Positions 8,905 to 19,404 of a stretch of 64,000 nt of DNA are shown one piece after another. The notes under the pieces were generated by a model. It did not search any database. It was not told the DNA's origin and worked only from the letters and a program-made list of their open reading frames with translations. Within the stretch, counting starts at the first letter, position 1. Each line of letters starts with the position of its first letter. The translations under genes were made by a program, and so were the position numbers. Source of the DNA: Lachnospiraceae bacterium (GTDB lineage: Bacteria > Bacillota > Clostridia > Lachnospirales > Lachnospiraceae); contig JAFSIA010000027.1 of NCBI GenBank assembly GCA_017440045.1, positions 1 through 64,000 of the forward strand. The letters run 5' to 3'.

Positions 8905-10953
8905 ATGAATAGTAAATTAAAATTTAAAGGAAAGCTAATTACACATTTGATATATCCTGTGGTATTGGGATTAGTAGCTCTTGGTATAGGTGTATACATT
9001 TATATTACAGGGGAATCAGGGTTTGGTCTGGCCGTTATGATTGGTTCGGCAATATATACTCTGGTGGCGCTTGTTATGTATTTTGTACATAAGCCGGTGA
9101 CACTTCATGAGCTTATAGGATTTGCAGTTGATTACGCTCAGGTTCAAAAGGAACTCCTTAACAATTTGGCAGTGCCATATGGTTTGATAGATGTAGAAGG
9201 AAATCTGCTTTGGACAAACAGGGAGCTTGAGACTGTTTTAAAGAGTGAGGATGCCAGAGGAAAGAATATCTGTGAGATTTTTGAGACATTCACTCCTGAG
9301 GATTTCAGATTAGAAGAAGATTCTAAGGATCTGGAAATCAGATTTATGGACAAAGATTATCGTGTGGAGCTTAAAAAAGTAAATGTGCGAAATGTATTTA
9401 GCTCTACAAAGGTTTTATCTATCGAAGGTGATGAGGATTATCTTATAGCGTTTTATCTTTTTGATGAGACAGAGATAAATTGGCTTAGAAAAGAAAACTC
9501 AGACCGTAAGCTTTGTGCAGGTCTTATTTATATTGATAATTACGAGGAGGCTCTTGAGTCTGTTGAGGACGTTAAGAAGTCCCTTTTGACAGCGCTTATT
9601 GAGAGAAAGATTAATCAGTTTGGCGTAAATATTGATGCTATAGTGAAAAAGCTTGAAAAGGATAAGTATTTTATCGCCTTCCAGTACAAGTACTTAGAGG
9701 GATTGCAGTCTGGAAAATTTGCCATATTAGATGAGGTAAAGGCTGTAAATATCGGTAACGAGATGGATATGACCATCAGTATCGGTATAGGATATGGCGG
9801 TGACACATACGCTCAAAATTGTGACTACTCACGTATGGCTATGGATATGGCACTTGGTCGTGGTGGTGACCAGGCAGTGCTTAAGGATGGCGACAGAACT
9901 TATTACTATGGTGGAAAGTCTAAGCAGGTAGAGAAAAATACTAGAGTTAAGGCGAGAGTTAAGGCTCACGCATTACGAGAAATCCTTGCTAATAAAGAGA
10001 CTGTTATCATTATGGGTCACCAGATTGGAGACATAGATTCATTTGGTGCATCTATCGGAATATATCGTGCTGTTAAGGCATTAAATAAAAAGGCGTACAT
10101 TGTTCTCAATGATGTAACTACATCCTTAAGACCTATGATTAATAGATTTGTCGGTAATGCAGATTACGAGGAAGATTTACTTATAAAGTCTCCTGCTGCT
10201 ATTGAGCTGGCAAAGAAGGACGCAGCAGTAGTAGTTGTTGATGTTAATAGACCAAGCTACACGGAGTGTCCGGAGCTTTTGGAAATCAGCAAGACAGTTA
10301 TTGTCCTTGACCATCACAGACAGACTACAGAGATTATCGAAAATGCAGTTTTATCATATGTGGAGCCATTTGCTTCATCAGCTTGTGAGATGGTTGCAGA
10401 GATACTTCAGTACATTCAGGACGGCATAAAGCTTAAGCAGGTTGAGGCTGACGCTATGTATGGTGGTATCATGATTGATACAAACAACTTTACGCAAAAA
10501 ACCGGTGTACGTACATTTGAGGCAGCGGCTTTCTTAAGAAGAAATGGTGCTGATGTTACAAGAGTGCGTATGATGTTTAGAAATGATGTTAATGAGTACA
10601 AGGCTAGAGCAGAGGCAGTTAGTCGAGCAGAGATTTTCTTAGACCAGTTCGCTATCTCAGACTGTATTGCAGATGGTTTGGAGAGTCCTACGGTTGTATG
10701 CGCTCAAGCGGCAAACGAGATGCTTAATATCAGTGGCATCAACGCTTCATTTGTACTTACAGATTACAATGATAGAATTTATATAAGTGCCCGTTCTATA
10801 GACAAGATTAATGTACAGCTTATTATGGAACGTCTTGGTGGTGGCGGACATATGAATATTGCAGGTGCTCAGTTAGATGGCTATACAATGGAAGAGGCTA
10901 AAAATTATCTTAAGGGCACAGTGAAGGCTATGGTAGAAGGAGGAGATATATAA
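8905..10953 (+). CDS. gdpP: Cyclic-di-AMP phosphodiesterase GdpP
   Basis: This 682-residue protein has two N-terminal membrane helices (about 12-60), a PAS-like domain (about 75-185), a degenerate GGDEF domain (about 190-300) and a DHH/DHHA1 phosphoesterase module (about 335-670). Visible motifs are [21 protein letters not shown] (Asp469-His470-His471) and [12 protein letters not shown]. GdpP hydrolyses c-di-AMP to pApA, tuning osmotic and cell-wall homeostasis. A TTG at 8902 is in frame, but ATG 8905 is preferred because AAGGGGA (8891-8897) is then 7 bases away. The stop overlaps the rplI start by one base, so gdpP-rplI-dnaB are translationally coupled or co-transcribed. Confidence 0.95.
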   Translation: MNSKLKFKGKLITHLIYPVVLGLVALGIGVYIYITGESGFGLAVMIGSAIYTLVALVMYFVHKPVTLHELIGFAVDYAQVQKELLNNLAVPYGLIDVEGNLLWTNRELETVLKSEDARGKNICEIFETFTPEDFRLEEDSKDLEIRFMDKDYRVELKKVNVRNVFSSTKVLSIEGDEDYLIAFYLFDETEINWLRKENSDRKLCAGLIYIDNYEEALESVEDVKKSLLTALIERKINQFGVNIDAIVKKLEKDKYFIAFQYKYLEGLQSGKFAILDEVKAVNIGNEMDMTISIGIGYGGDTYAQNCDYSRMAMDMALGRGGDQAVLKDGDRTYYYGGKSKQVEKNTRVKARVKAHALREILANKETVIIMGHQIGDIDSFGASIGIYRAVKALNKKAYIVLNDVTTSLRPMINRFVGNADYEEDLLIKSPAAIELAKKDAAVVVVDVNRPSYTECPELLEISKTVIVLDHHRQTTEIIENAVLSYVEPFASSACEMVAEILQYIQDGIKLKQVEADAMYGGIMIDTNNFTQKTGVRTFEAAAFLRRNGADVTRVRMMFRNDVNEYKARAEAVSRAEIFLDQFAISDCIADGLESPTVVCAQAANEMLNISGINASFVLTDYNDRIYISARSIDKINVQLIMERLGGGGHMNIAGAQLDGYTMEEAKNYLKGTVKAMVEGGDI

Positions 10954-11399
10954 TGGAAGTTATTTTATTAGAGGATGTTAAATCTGTTGGAAAAAAAGGT
11001 GAGGTAGTAAAGGTTAGCGATGCCTATGCCAGAAATTGTCTTATTGGCAAGAAGCTTGGTGTGGAGGCAACTAGCAAAAACCTCAACGATTTAAAGCTTC
11101 AGAATGCAAACAAGGCTAAAATCGAGAAGGAAAAGCTTGAGGAAGCTAAGGCGTTAGGCGAAAGACTTAAGGAGCTTTCTGTTACATTGAATATTAAGTC
11201 AGGCGAAGGTGGAAAGACATTTGGTTCTGTTTCGACCAAGGAAATCGCTGAGGCTGTAAAGAAGCAGTTAGGATTGGATTTAGACAAGAAGAAGATGGTT
11301 CTTGATGAGCCAATTAGAACTTTGGGTAGTCACATTATACAGGTTAAGCTGCACAAAGATGTGACAGCAACATTGACAGTAAAAGTTACAGAGAAATAA
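10953..11399 (+). CDS. rplI: 50S ribosomal protein L9
   Basis: This 148-residue protein starts [28 protein letters not shown], the L9 N-terminal RNA-binding signature. A long connecting helix (about 45-75) and a C-terminal domain with [15 protein letters not shown] follow. L9 binds 23S rRNA and helps maintain reading frame. It overlaps gdpP by one base (TAATG) and precedes dnaB by 35 bases, the usual gdpP-rplI-dnaB order in Firmicutes. Confidence 0.97.
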   Translation: MEVILLEDVKSVGKKGEVVKVSDAYARNCLIGKKLGVEATSKNLNDLKLQNANKAKIEKEKLEEAKALGERLKELSVTLNIKSGEGGKTFGSVSTKEIAEAVKKQLGLDLDKKKMVLDEPIRTLGSHIIQVKLHKDVTATLTVKVTEK

Positions 11400-11434
11400 T
11401 TATCAGATACACATAGGAAAGCAGGTTTAAGACC

Positions 11435-12778
11435 ATGGATGAGGCATTAATAAAAAAGATATTACCTCACAGCGTTGATGCAGAGAAGTCGGTTATTGGT
11501 TCTATGCTTATGGATCAGGATGCAGTAACAACAGCTTCGGAAATGCTTATTAAGGAGGATTTCTACGGCAAGCAGTACGGCACAATGTTTGATGCAATGG
11601 TACAGCTTTACAAGGCAGGCAAGCCGGTAGATTTAGTTACATTGCAGAACAAGCTTAAGGAGATGGATGTACCCCCTGAGCTTAGCAGCGTTGAGTTTAT
11701 TAGAGATATTGTAAGCCAGGTATTTACATCGGCAAACATAAAGCATTACGCAGGTATTGTAAAAGAGAAAGCCATACTTAGAAATCTTATAAGGACTAAT
11801 GAGGATATAGCTAATCGCTGTTACCTTGAGAAGGAATCTTTAGATGAGATTCTTAATATGACTGAAAAGAAAATATTTAATATTATGCAAACACAGGGTG
11901 GTAGCGAGTTTGTACCAATTAGACAGGTCGTTATCAATACTCTTGAGAAGATAGAGGCAGCAGCAAAGAATAAGGGAAGTGTTACAGGTATTCCTACAGG
12001 CTTTACCGACCTCGATTATCAGACAGCAGGCTTACAGCCTTCAGATTTGGTGCTTATCGCTGCCAGACCATCTATGGGAAAGACTGCCTTTGTCCTTAAT
12101 ATTGCTGAGCATATGGCATTTAAGAAGGGTGTTACTGTAGCAATATTCAGCTTGGAAATGTCAAAGGAGCAGCTTGTAAACAGACTTTTATCTTTGGAGT
12201 CGAAGGTTAGCTCCCAGCTTATGAGAACTGGTAGTTTGGAGGATTCTGATTGGGAGAGACTTATTGAAAGTGCTCAGATTATCGGAAATTCCAACCTTAT
12301 CATAGACGATACGCCTAGTATTTCTATTCAGGAGATGCGCTCAAAGTGTAGAAAGTACAAGATGGAGCATAATCTCGGAATTATCATCATAGACTATTTA
12401 CAGCTTATGAGTGCCGGTGCAGGTAATTCAGATAGCAGACAGCAGCAGATTTCGGATATTTCCCGCTCATTAAAGGCACTTGCCAGAGAGCTTAATGTGC
12501 CAGTTGTTGCACTTTCACAGTTATCCCGTGCCGTTGAGCAAAGACCTGACCATAGACCAATGCTTTCAGACCTTAGAGAGTCTGGAGCTATCGAGCAGGA
12601 TGCCGATGTAGTTATGTTTATTTATAGAGATGACTACTATAATAAGGAAACTGACAAGAAGAATGTGGCAGAAATTATTATTGCTAAACAGAGAAACGGC
12701 CCTGTAGGTACAATAGAGCTTGCATGGTTACCAGACTACACTAAGTTTGGAAACATGGATAGAAGAGGTCAATCGTAA
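11435..12778 (+). CDS. dnaB: Replicative DNA helicase DnaB
   Basis: This 447-residue protein has the DnaB N-terminal domain (about 8-110; PHSVDAEKSVIGSMLMD) and a RecA-like C-terminal domain (from about 180). Walker A reads RPSMGKT (Lys216) and Walker B IIIIDYLQLM (Asp320); the SRSLKALARELNVPVVALSQLSR segment is also typical. It unwinds DNA at the fork as a hexamer. Its length is normal for the family. It is likely loaded by the DnaD and DnaI-like proteins encoded at 25025-27154. It is the last gene of the gdpP operon, with a terminator at 12877-12908. Confidence 0.97.
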   Translation: MDEALIKKILPHSVDAEKSVIGSMLMDQDAVTTASEMLIKEDFYGKQYGTMFDAMVQLYKAGKPVDLVTLQNKLKEMDVPPELSSVEFIRDIVSQVFTSANIKHYAGIVKEKAILRNLIRTNEDIANRCYLEKESLDEILNMTEKKIFNIMQTQGGSEFVPIRQVVINTLEKIEAAAKNKGSVTGIPTGFTDLDYQTAGLQPSDLVLIAARPSMGKTAFVLNIAEHMAFKKGVTVAIFSLEMSKEQLVNRLLSLESKVSSQLMRTGSLEDSDWERLIESAQIIGNSNLIIDDTPSISIQEMRSKCRKYKMEHNLGIIIIDYLQLMSAGAGNSDSRQQQISDISRSLKALARELNVPVVALSQLSRAVEQRPDHRPMLSDLRESGAIEQDADVVMFIYRDDYYNKETDKKNVAEIIIAKQRNGPVGTIELAWLPDYTKFGNMDRRGQS

Positions 12779-12876
12779 ACCAGGGTAAGACCTATGTAAA
12801 ACCTTAGTAAAATGTGGTCACGACCTATTGAAAAAAAGAATATTTTTGATGTAATCTTTATATCAAAGTCAATATT

Positions 12877-12908
12877 AAAAGACAATTGCCATTATGCGAT
12901 TGTCTTTT
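12877..12908 (+). terminator. Terminator after dnaB
   Basis: A 13-bp stem (12877-12889 with 12896-12908, one G-T pair) with a 6-base loop, the right arm ending in TTTT. It lies about 100 bases after the dnaB stop. Confidence 0.75.
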
Positions 12909-12936
12909 GTTTATTTAAAAATAGGAGGATTAGGTC

Positions 12937-13623
12937 ATGGCAGATGTGATGATGACAAATATGGGAAGGACGGAAGGAAAGCGTTATATGATATCTGACG
13001 CAGCTAGACTGGTGGACGTAGAATCCCATGTTTTAAGGTACTGGGAAGAGGAACTGGATATTGAGATTCCAAGAAATGAAATGGGTCACAGGTATTATAC
13101 AGATTATTACATAAATGCATTTAGAAAAATTAAGGAACTAAAGGACCAAGGCTTTCTGTTAAAGGCCATAAAGATTGCTTTGCCTGAGATTATGAATGGT
13201 GGACAAGTTGATGGAGTGAGGACTATACGAGATGAAGTGAGAGTAAGTGAGGGTGAGAATCAGATAATGCCTATGTCAGCCAGTGTCAATACAGTTGCAA
13301 GTGTAGGTGGAACACCTGCTATAGCCCCATCCAATATAAATCAATCCAAGGAATCCAAGATGGAACAGTTTCAGATGATTCTTGGAAATATTGTATCGGA
13401 AGCCATAAAGGAAAATAATAAGGAACTGACAACCACAATGTCAAAGGACGTAAGTGAAACAGTCATAAAGGAGATGGATTATCTTCTAAGACTTAAGGAG
13501 GAGCGTGAGGAAGAGAGATTTAAGAAATTTGATGAGATAGTAAGAGGACTGCAAAGAGATAATAAAGAGAATGCTATACGCGCTACGGAAAAGAAACGTC
13601 GTTTGTTTTCAAGGAGCAAATAA
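12937..13623 (+). CDS. MerR-type DNA-binding protein with C-terminal coiled coil (RacA-like architecture)
   Basis: This 228-residue protein has an N-terminal MerR winged helix (about 16-85; YMISDAARLVDVESHVLRYW, then MGHRYYTDYYINAFRKIKEL). A Ser/Ala/Pro-rich linker (about 95-140) follows, then a helical, charged region rich in K and E (about 145-215) and a basic tail KKRRLFSRSK. It lacks the metal-binding or drug-binding C-terminus of regulators such as BmrR. The layout, DNA-binding head plus coiled coil, matches RacA-like chromosome-organising proteins as well as plain regulators. AGGAGG supports the start. It is transcribed alone between terminators. Confidence 0.7.
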   Translation: MADVMMTNMGRTEGKRYMISDAARLVDVESHVLRYWEEELDIEIPRNEMGHRYYTDYYINAFRKIKELKDQGFLLKAIKIALPEIMNGGQVDGVRTIRDEVRVSEGENQIMPMSASVNTVASVGGTPAIAPSNINQSKESKMEQFQMILGNIVSEAIKENNKELTTTMSKDVSETVIKEMDYLLRLKEEREEERFKKFDEIVRGLQRDNKENAIRATEKKRRLFSRSK

Positions 13624-13626
13624 AAA

Positions 13627-13651
13627 CCGAGGATGGGGTTACCATCCTCGG
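13627..13651. terminator. Terminator between convergent MerR gene and ferredoxin gene
   Basis: A perfect 10-bp GC-rich stem (13627-13636 with 13642-13651) starts 3 bases after the MerR stop. The A run on its left is a T run on the minus strand, so it fits the ferredoxin transcript best and may serve both genes. Confidence 0.7.
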
Positions 13652-13673
13652 CGTAATGTAATCGATGTATGAA

Positions 13674-13841
13674 TTACTCCTGTGGAGCACCAACTGGGCA
13701 AGCGCCTGCGCAAGCACCACACTCTACACATGTGTCAGCGTCGATAACGTACTTTCCATCACCTTCTGTGATAGCGCCAACTGGGCAAGCATCAACACAA
13801 GCACCACATGATACACACTCGTCTGTAATCTTGTAAGCCAT
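13674..13841 (-). CDS. Clostridial-type 2[4Fe-4S] ferredoxin
   Basis: This 55-residue protein starts [20 protein letters not shown] and contains two CxxCxxCxxxCP motifs, the second being [12 protein letters not shown]. Each set binds one 4Fe-4S cluster, with the fourth cysteine exchanged between halves as in clostridial ferredoxins. It is a small soluble electron carrier for enzymes such as pyruvate:ferredoxin oxidoreductase and hydrogenase. The start is fixed by AAAGGAGG 8 bases upstream. It is transcribed divergently from purA. The 245-base gap to purA is very AT-rich and must hold both promoters, but I could not choose boxes with confidence. Confidence 0.95.
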   Translation of the reverse strand: MAYKITDECVSCGACVDACPVGAITEGDGKYVIDADTCVECGACAGACPVGAPQE

Positions 13842-14086
13842 TGAATTGTCCTCCTTTTGATGTTTGAAATATGCTACAGATAAAAACTATGTACATGATT
13901 TACGGGATATACATAATTAAACTTAGCTTGCTTATATTTTAACTCACCTTGGTAAATAAAACAAGATGTAATTTATGTATCGTAATAAGTCATAGATTTA
14001 GAGAACATAATAGATATCAATTGGATTTATTAGATATAACATAAAATACTTTATCTATAGTAAATTATTTTTAGGGAGGATTAATA

Positions 14087-15364
14087 ATGGTAAGAGCGGT
14101 AGTTGGAGCAAACTGGGGAGACGAAGGAAAAGGAAAGATAACAGATATGCTTGGTGAATCGTCAGATATTATTGTCAGATTCCAGGGAGGAAGTAACGCA
14201 GGTCATACTATTGTAAATGATTACGGCAAATTTGCCCTTCATATATTACCTTCGGGAGTATTTTACAATCATACGACGAGTATTATAGGAAATGGAGTTG
14301 CCCTTAGTATACCGGCTCTTATTGATGAGATTAATGATATTGTATCAAAGGGCGTGCCAATGCCTAAAATATTGGTTTCAGACAGAGCACAGATAGTTAT
14401 GCCATATCATATCCTGTTAGATCAGTGCGAGGAAGAAAGATTGGGAAAGCAGTCATTTGGCTCTACTAAGTCAGGTATTGCACCTTTTTATTCAGATAAA
14501 TATTCAAAGGTAGGCTTTCAGATATCAGAGCTTTTTAATGATAATGTGTTAGTTGAAAAGGTTAATAGGGTGTGCCAGATGAAGAATGTGATACTTAAAC
14601 ACTTATATCATAAGGAACCTATAGTACCAGAAGAGCTTCTTGAAACACTTCGTCAGTATAGAGATATGGTGGCGCCGTATGTATGCGATACGGCTGCATT
14701 TCTACAGGAAGCTATAAGAGAAGGAAAGAATATTCTTTTGGAGGGTCAGTTGGGAACGTTGAAGGACCCGGATTTTGGAATATACCCTATGGTCACTTCC
14801 TCCTCTACATTGGCTGCGTACAGCGCAATTGGAGCAGGCATACCTCCATATGAGATTAAGGAGATAATTGCTGTGGTAAAGGCATATTCCAGTGCGGTTG
14901 GAGCAGGAGAATTTGTAAGCGAGATTTCAGATGAGCAGGTAGCTGATGAGCTTAGAAGACGTGGTGGTGATGGTGGTGAATACGGCGCAACTACCGGACG
15001 CCCAAGGAGAATGGGTTGGTTTGATGCTGTGGCATCAAGATATGGTTGTCGAATGCAAGGTGCAACTTCTATTGCATTTACAGTACTAGATGTGTTAGGA
15101 TATCTAGAGGAGATTCCTGTCTGCGTAGGATATGAAATAGACGGTCAGGTGACTAAGGATTTTCCAGTCACATCAAAGCTGGCAAAGGCTAAGCCTGTTT
15201 ATGAATATCTTCCCGGCTGGAAATGCGATATCAGAGGTATAAAGAAGTATGATGAGTTACCTCGAAATTGCAGAAATTATATACAATTTATAGAAAAGGA
15301 AATAGGTGTAAAGATTGCCATGGTGTCAAATGGACCGGGCAGAAATGATATCATCTATAGGTAA
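14087..15364 (+). CDS. purA: Adenylosuccinate synthetase
   Basis: This 425-residue protein has the PurA signatures [14 protein letters not shown] (GTP and IMP binding with catalytic Asp and Lys), GSNAGHTIV (catalytic His), and the late [17 protein letters not shown]. It makes adenylosuccinate from IMP, aspartate and GTP, the first committed step to AMP. The middle region reads [20 protein letters not shown], which departs from the common GPTYxDKxxRxGI pattern, so this is a divergent clostridial subgroup. AGGGAGG precedes the ATG by 8 bases. deoC follows only 5 bases downstream, so the two share a transcript. Confidence 0.94.
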   Translation: MVRAVVGANWGDEGKGKITDMLGESSDIIVRFQGGSNAGHTIVNDYGKFALHILPSGVFYNHTTSIIGNGVALSIPALIDEINDIVSKGVPMPKILVSDRAQIVMPYHILLDQCEEERLGKQSFGSTKSGIAPFYSDKYSKVGFQISELFNDNVLVEKVNRVCQMKNVILKHLYHKEPIVPEELLETLRQYRDMVAPYVCDTAAFLQEAIREGKNILLEGQLGTLKDPDFGIYPMVTSSSTLAAYSAIGAGIPPYEIKEIIAVVKAYSSAVGAGEFVSEISDEQVADELRRRGGDGGEYGATTGRPRRMGWFDAVASRYGCRMQGATSIAFTVLDVLGYLEEIPVCVGYEIDGQVTKDFPVTSKLAKAKPVYEYLPGWKCDIRGIKKYDELPRNCRNYIQFIEKEIGVKIAMVSNGPGRNDIIYR

Positions 15365-15369
15365 GTATT

Positions 15370-16020
15370 ATGAGTTTGGATGTTAAATTATTTGATCACA
15401 CAATTCTTAAGGCAGATGCCACATATGGCGATGTTGAGAAAATATGTAAGGAAGCACTTAATTATGGTTTTGCTTCTGTATGTGTAAACCAATATCGAAC
15501 AAAGCAGGTAGCTAAAATCCTTGACGGCAGTGGAGTAAAAACATGTACAGTAGTTGGATTTCCACTGGGGGCAATGTCTTCAGATGTGAAGGCATATGAG
15601 GCTAAGCGAGCTATCAATGATGGCGCAGATGAAATAGATATGGTTATAAATGTAGGAGCCCTAAAGGATGGTGATTACGATACAGTTCTCTCGGATATTA
15701 AAGCAGTACGTAATGTTTGTACAAGGGGAAAGGTTGAACTTAAGGTAATCATAGAGACATGTCTTCTTTCTGATGAGGAAAAGGTTAAGGCGTGTGATTT
15801 GGCAGTGGAAGCAGGGGCAGATTTCGTCAAGACATCTACAGGTTTTTCTACAGGAGGAGCAACAGTAGAGGATGTAGCTCTTATGAGAAAGGCAGTAGGA
15901 GCAAAAGCTAGTGTAAAGGCATCAGGTGGAATTCGCGATGCCGCATGCGCCACAGCCATGGTTGCGGCTGGAGCAGACCGACTAGGCACAAGCGCCACAG
16001 TAGCTATCATAAAAGGGTAA
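15370..16020 (+). CDS. deoC: Deoxyribose-phosphate aldolase
   Basis: This 216-residue protein has the class I aldolase motifs of Deo[12 protein letters not shown] at the N-terminus, [25 protein letters not shown], the Schiff-base lysine in [14 protein letters not shown], and KASGGIRD. It interconverts deoxyribose-5-phosphate with acetaldehyde and glyceraldehyde-3-phosphate in nucleoside salvage. It begins 5 bases after purA with only a weak ribosome binding site (GTAAG), suggesting translational coupling to purA. A strong terminator follows. Confidence 0.95.
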   Translation: MSLDVKLFDHTILKADATYGDVEKICKEALNYGFASVCVNQYRTKQVAKILDGSGVKTCTVVGFPLGAMSSDVKAYEAKRAINDGADEIDMVINVGALKDGDYDTVLSDIKAVRNVCTRGKVELKVIIETCLLSDEEKVKACDLAVEAGADFVKTSTGFSTGGATVEDVALMRKAVGAKASVKASGGIRDAACATAMVAAGADRLGTSATVAIIKG

Positions 16021-16026
16021 AGGAAA

Positions 16027-16058
16027 GGGGCGGTATTAAATTACCGCCCCTGGTTTTA
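16027..16058 (+). terminator. Terminator after purA-deoC
   Basis: A perfect 9-bp stem (16027-16035 with 16042-16050, arm ggggcggta), a 6-base loop and GGTTTT downstream. It also lies at the end of the convergent membrane-protein gene at 16061. Confidence 0.8.
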
Positions 16059-16060
16059 CT

Positions 16061-16693
16061 TTATTCAGATATAAAGGTGTAGCTTTTGCGTGCCTGTACG
16101 ATAAGTACTACAGACGCAATCATTGAGGCTGCGCTAAATGCAGCCATAATTATTTCCAGTGTGTTTGGAATATATATGAGCATAGCGTACGCAGCAATAT
16201 AGAGAATTTTGATTACTGCGAAAATTTGAAATGTATTGAAAAATTGTTTTCCGTAACGTTCTATATCCATACCTTGCTTCTCTGTTATCTCCTTGTAACC
16301 ATTTACGAGAAGGTACATAGCGTAAACTACCATGAAAATAAGCGCTGCATTTAAGACAAGCTGAATACTGTTAAATATCATAGCCATACGCGACATATAT
16401 GCAGTATCATCAGTGTGCCCTTTTACTGCCATTCCATAGAGTGCATCTAAGGCGCCGAACATATTAATCAGATAGATAACTACAAAGACATATGACATAA
16501 GAAAGCTGTATTTACGTAATGATACGAAATAGCTGCTTTTTTTCTCTATAGGCTGTATAGCCAGTGAGATGAGAAAGAATCCGATAAAAGTAGGGAACAT
16601 ATTAAAATTAATAGTACCCATATTAAGATTTAAATCAAAAAGTAGGAAGAAAAGACCTACCAAAAGCTTTGCCTTGTTAGAAATAAAATTCAT
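16061..16693 (-). CDS. Uncharacterised multi-pass membrane protein
   Basis: This 210-residue protein has about five hydrophobic segments: near 8-45, 60-85, 105-130, 150-172 and 176-198. It begins MNFISNKAKLLVGLFFLLFDLNLNMGTINFN and has a conserved-looking cytoplasmic loop GYKEITEKQGMDIERYGKQF. I do not recognise the family. The start ATG directly abuts the stop of the small upstream membrane protein (TAAATG), so the two are translationally coupled and perhaps form one complex. Function unknown. Confidence 0.7.
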   Translation of the reverse strand: MNFISNKAKLLVGLFFLLFDLNLNMGTINFNMFPTFIGFFLISLAIQPIEKKSSYFVSLRKYSFLMSYVFVVIYLINMFGALDALYGMAVKGHTDDTAYMSRMAMIFNSIQLVLNAALIFMVVYAMYLLVNGYKEITEKQGMDIERYGKQFFNTFQIFAVIKILYIAAYAMLIYIPNTLEIIMAAFSAASMIASVVLIVQARKSYTFISE

Positions 16694-16909
16694 TTATTTA
16701 TCCTCATTGCGAATTTCTTCGCCCTTTCTCTTTAAAAACTTAGCAGTCTGAATGTAAACCCATAGCATTACGGGAAGTATAATGTTTACAGACATAGCTG
16801 CGATAAATATTTCGTTTTGTGCAGGACTGCCGGTAATAGCAGCTACAAGCATAACGACAACAGATATAATTAAAATGACAACGCATGCCAATGCAAGAAC
16901 TCGTTTCAT
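16694..16909 (-). CDS. Small two-helix membrane protein
   Basis: This 71-residue protein starts MKRVLALACVVILIISVVVM. A second helix lies near residues 33-55, and the charged C-terminus ends KGEEIRNEDK. An upstream in-frame ATG at 16963 exists, but ATG 16909 is chosen because AAAGGAG lies 8 bases before it. Family not recognised. The stop abuts the start of the next gene, indicating a two-gene unit. The bases between it and the PBP gene show no further gene. Confidence 0.65.
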   Translation of the reverse strand: MKRVLALACVVILIISVVVMLVAAITGSPAQNEIFIAAMSVNIILPVMLWVYIQTAKFLKRKGEEIRNEDK

Positions 16910-16990
16910 CGTGACTCCTTTCGCATATACCAATATAAATAAGTTGCTTAATGAATGTAACACTTGTAGATTATAGCATAGGGTATATTT

Positions 16991-19369
16991 TTAAGCAACT
17001 GGCTCGGTTATAATATCATCTGGCACATATGGGTTTGTAATCGGCTCAATTACATGACCAAATTCATCTGTAGCAGGCTCAGTTGTAGTAGTTTCAGTAT
17101 CTTCGCTAAAGCCCTCATCACTGGAGATTTCGTCCGCGGAAGTATCCTCGTTGCCGGGGTCACCAGCTATAGTAGTAGATTCCTCTATAGGATTACCGAA
17201 CTCATCGGTAGGAGGCTCTAGGCCGGTGACAGGGTCTGTGACAGGCTCTATAATATTGCCAAATTCATCTGTCTCGTATTCAGTTGAGCTTTCATCCTCA
17301 GATGTAGGCTCCTCTGTTCTTTGTTCCTCCGGAATATCTGTATCCAGTCCAGGGGTATCAACAAATGTTCCTATTTCAATATCCTGCAAATCTTCATGGA
17401 GATAAGTCATATATGATTGCCATATAAGACCGGCACAAGTTGTCTCTGCCTTGTCACTCATTTCTCGCGGCATATCGTATCCACACCAAACGGCAGTAGT
17501 GTAATAGTAGCTGTAACCAACAAACCATGAGTCGTAGTTATTGTTGGTTGTACCGGTTTTTGCAGCACATGTAATACCTGATACAGGGTACTTTCGACCT
17601 GTACCGTTTGTTAAAACACCTTTTAATACATTGGTCATAGTATTGGCAGCGTTTTCTTCATAGACTCTTCGAGATGGAAGACTATTATTGCTGTTATCAA
17701 CAAGTACGTTGCCACTATCATCAGTTATTTTGACGATGCATGTACCATTTCTATATACGCCACCATTTTCTAGGGCAGCGTATGCTGTAGCCATCTCAAA
17801 GGTTGATACGCCATAAGTTAATCCACCTAATGATGCGGCACTTACATAGTCTGATTTCACAATTTTTCTAAAGTCCATTTCCAAAAGGTATGGAAGGGCA
17901 GTGTATGGGCCAATTTTTTCAAATATCTTCCATGCAACAGTATTCTTTGAAGTCTCTACAGCGGTTCTTAAGGGTATCTCTCCTGCATAAACATTGCCGG
18001 CATTTGATGGACCACCCGGGAATTTTTCATCTAAGACAATAGTGTCAGGGGTGTAATTGCGCTCAAAGGCAGGTGTGTAAACCACCAGTGGTTTTATACT
18101 ACTTCCTGGCTGTCTAAAGCTCTGAAATGCTCTGTTAAGGCTGTATCCTGAGTGCTCTTGTTCGCGTCCACCCACTATGGCAACTACAAATCCCGTAAGA
18201 TTATCAATAACGGTTGAACTACTTTGGAATGCATAGATGCCTTCCTCGTTAGTTTCACTGTACTGGGAGCAAATATTATCTACTGTAGCTTGAAGCTCAT
18301 CCTGCTTTGACATATCTATAGAAGTATAAATACGATATCCGCCTGTAAATAAGAGACTGTTGCAGTAGTTGTATTCCTCAGCATAATATTCATCATAGGC
18401 TTCCTTTGCGGCATCTGAGTCAAATTTATATGTAAAGACAAAGCCTCTCATGCGCATAAGCTCTCTGGTAGCACAGTAGCGGACAAAAGTTTCTACATAA
18501 TCATGCTTTTCCTCAGAGCTTATGTATAGTCCGATAGTTTCTTCTGTAATCTCAGTATATAGTTCTTTATCAATCTCACCCTGTTCGTAGAGCTGCTTTG
18601 CTATTAAATCACGACGCTTAACTGTAGCAGACATGTTTTCCAAAGGATCATATTTTGATGGGTTGTTTGGAATTGCACATAAGAAAAGCATCTGGGATGT
18701 GGTAAGGTCGGTAATTGTTTTGTTAAAGTAGCCTCTTGAGGCCGCCTCTATTCCATAATAGCCGTTACCAAAGTATATGTTATTTATATAAAATTCTAAT
18801 ATCTGGTCTTTTGTATATGTGTTTTCAAGTTCGCCGGCAATGAACATTTCCTTTATTTTTCGCTCAATGGAAACTTCATGGGAAAGGAAAATATTTCGTG
18901 CAAGCTGTTGAGTTATAGTACTACCACCCTGGGTGACTTCACCCTCATTTTGAATAAGGGCAATAAAGGCTCTGAGAATTGCTTTGTAATCTACACCTCC
19001 ATGCTCGTAAAATTGTCTGTCTTCGGTAGTGACAAAGGCTCTTTTTACTACATAAGGTATTTCATCAGATTCGAGATAATAGGAATCTTTTTCAGCACTT
19101 AAAGAAGCTATTACATTACCATTGGTATCATATACTAATGTGGTAAGGGAACTTTTAAAAGAACTGTCATCGGCAACAAGCTCTGCAGCATATTCCTTAT
19201 ATTTGATAAGCATAATGCCATATTTTATCAAGACAAAAAGGCACACTAAAAGTGTGCCTGCAATAATTAGCTTTAGACCCAGCTTCATACGGCTCTTTAG
19301 CTTGCTATCTTTAGTTTTAGCGGAATTCTTCTTAGACTTTGACTTAGAAGAAGACTTTTTTGTTGCCAT
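16991..19369 (-). CDS. Class A penicillin-binding protein (transglycosylase/transpeptidase)
   Basis: This 792-residue protein has a Lys/Ser-rich cytoplasmic start (ATKKSSSKSK...), one membrane helix (about 27-50), a GT51 domain (about 85-265) with EDRQFYEHGG (catalytic Glu116), GGSTITQQLARN and the RKIKEMF segment, and a transpeptidase domain with SSIK (Ser423, Lys426) and KTGT (Lys604). It polymerises and cross-links peptidoglycan outside the membrane. The tail after about residue 690 is acidic and Thr-rich, with three copies of DEFGNxIEP-like repeats, probably disordered. ATG 19369 is chosen over an in-frame ATG 78 bases upstream because AGGAG lies 6 bases before it. Not assigned to a specific pbp name. 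Confidence 0.93.
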   Translation of the reverse strand: MATKKSSSKSKSKKNSAKTKDSKLKSRMKLGLKLIIAGTLLVCLFVLIKYGIMLIKYKEYAAELVADDSSFKSSLTTLVYDTNGNVIASLSAEKDSYYLESDEIPYVVKRAFVTTEDRQFYEHGGVDYKAILRAFIALIQNEGEVTQGGSTITQQLARNIFLSHEVSIERKIKEMFIAGELENTYTKDQILEFYINNIYFGNGYYGIEAASRGYFNKTITDLTTSQMLFLCAIPNNPSKYDPLENMSATVKRRDLIAKQLYEQGEIDKELYTEITEETIGLYISSEEKHDYVETFVRYCATRELMRMRGFVFTYKFDSDAAKEAYDEYYAEEYNYCNSLLFTGGYRIYTSIDMSKQDELQATVDNICSQYSETNEEGIYAFQSSSTVIDNLTGFVVAIVGGREQEHSGYSLNRAFQSFRQPGSSIKPLVVYTPAFERNYTPDTIVLDEKFPGGPSNAGNVYAGEIPLRTAVETSKNTVAWKIFEKIGPYTALPYLLEMDFRKIVKSDYVSAASLGGLTYGVSTFEMATAYAALENGGVYRNGTCIVKITDDSGNVLVDNSNNSLPSRRVYEENAANTMTNVLKGVLTNGTGRKYPVSGITCAAKTGTTNNNYDSWFVGYSYYYTTAVWCGYDMPREMSDKAETTCAGLIWQSYMTYLHEDLQDIEIGTFVDTPGLDTDIPEEQRTEEPTSEDESSTEYETDEFGNIIEPVTDPVTGLEPPTDEFGNPIEESTTIAGDPGNEDTSADEISSDEGFSEDTETTTTEPATDEFGHVIEPITNPYVPDDIITEPVA

Positions 19370-19404
19370 ATGTGCTCCTGTATGAAAAAATGATATATTG
19401 ATAT

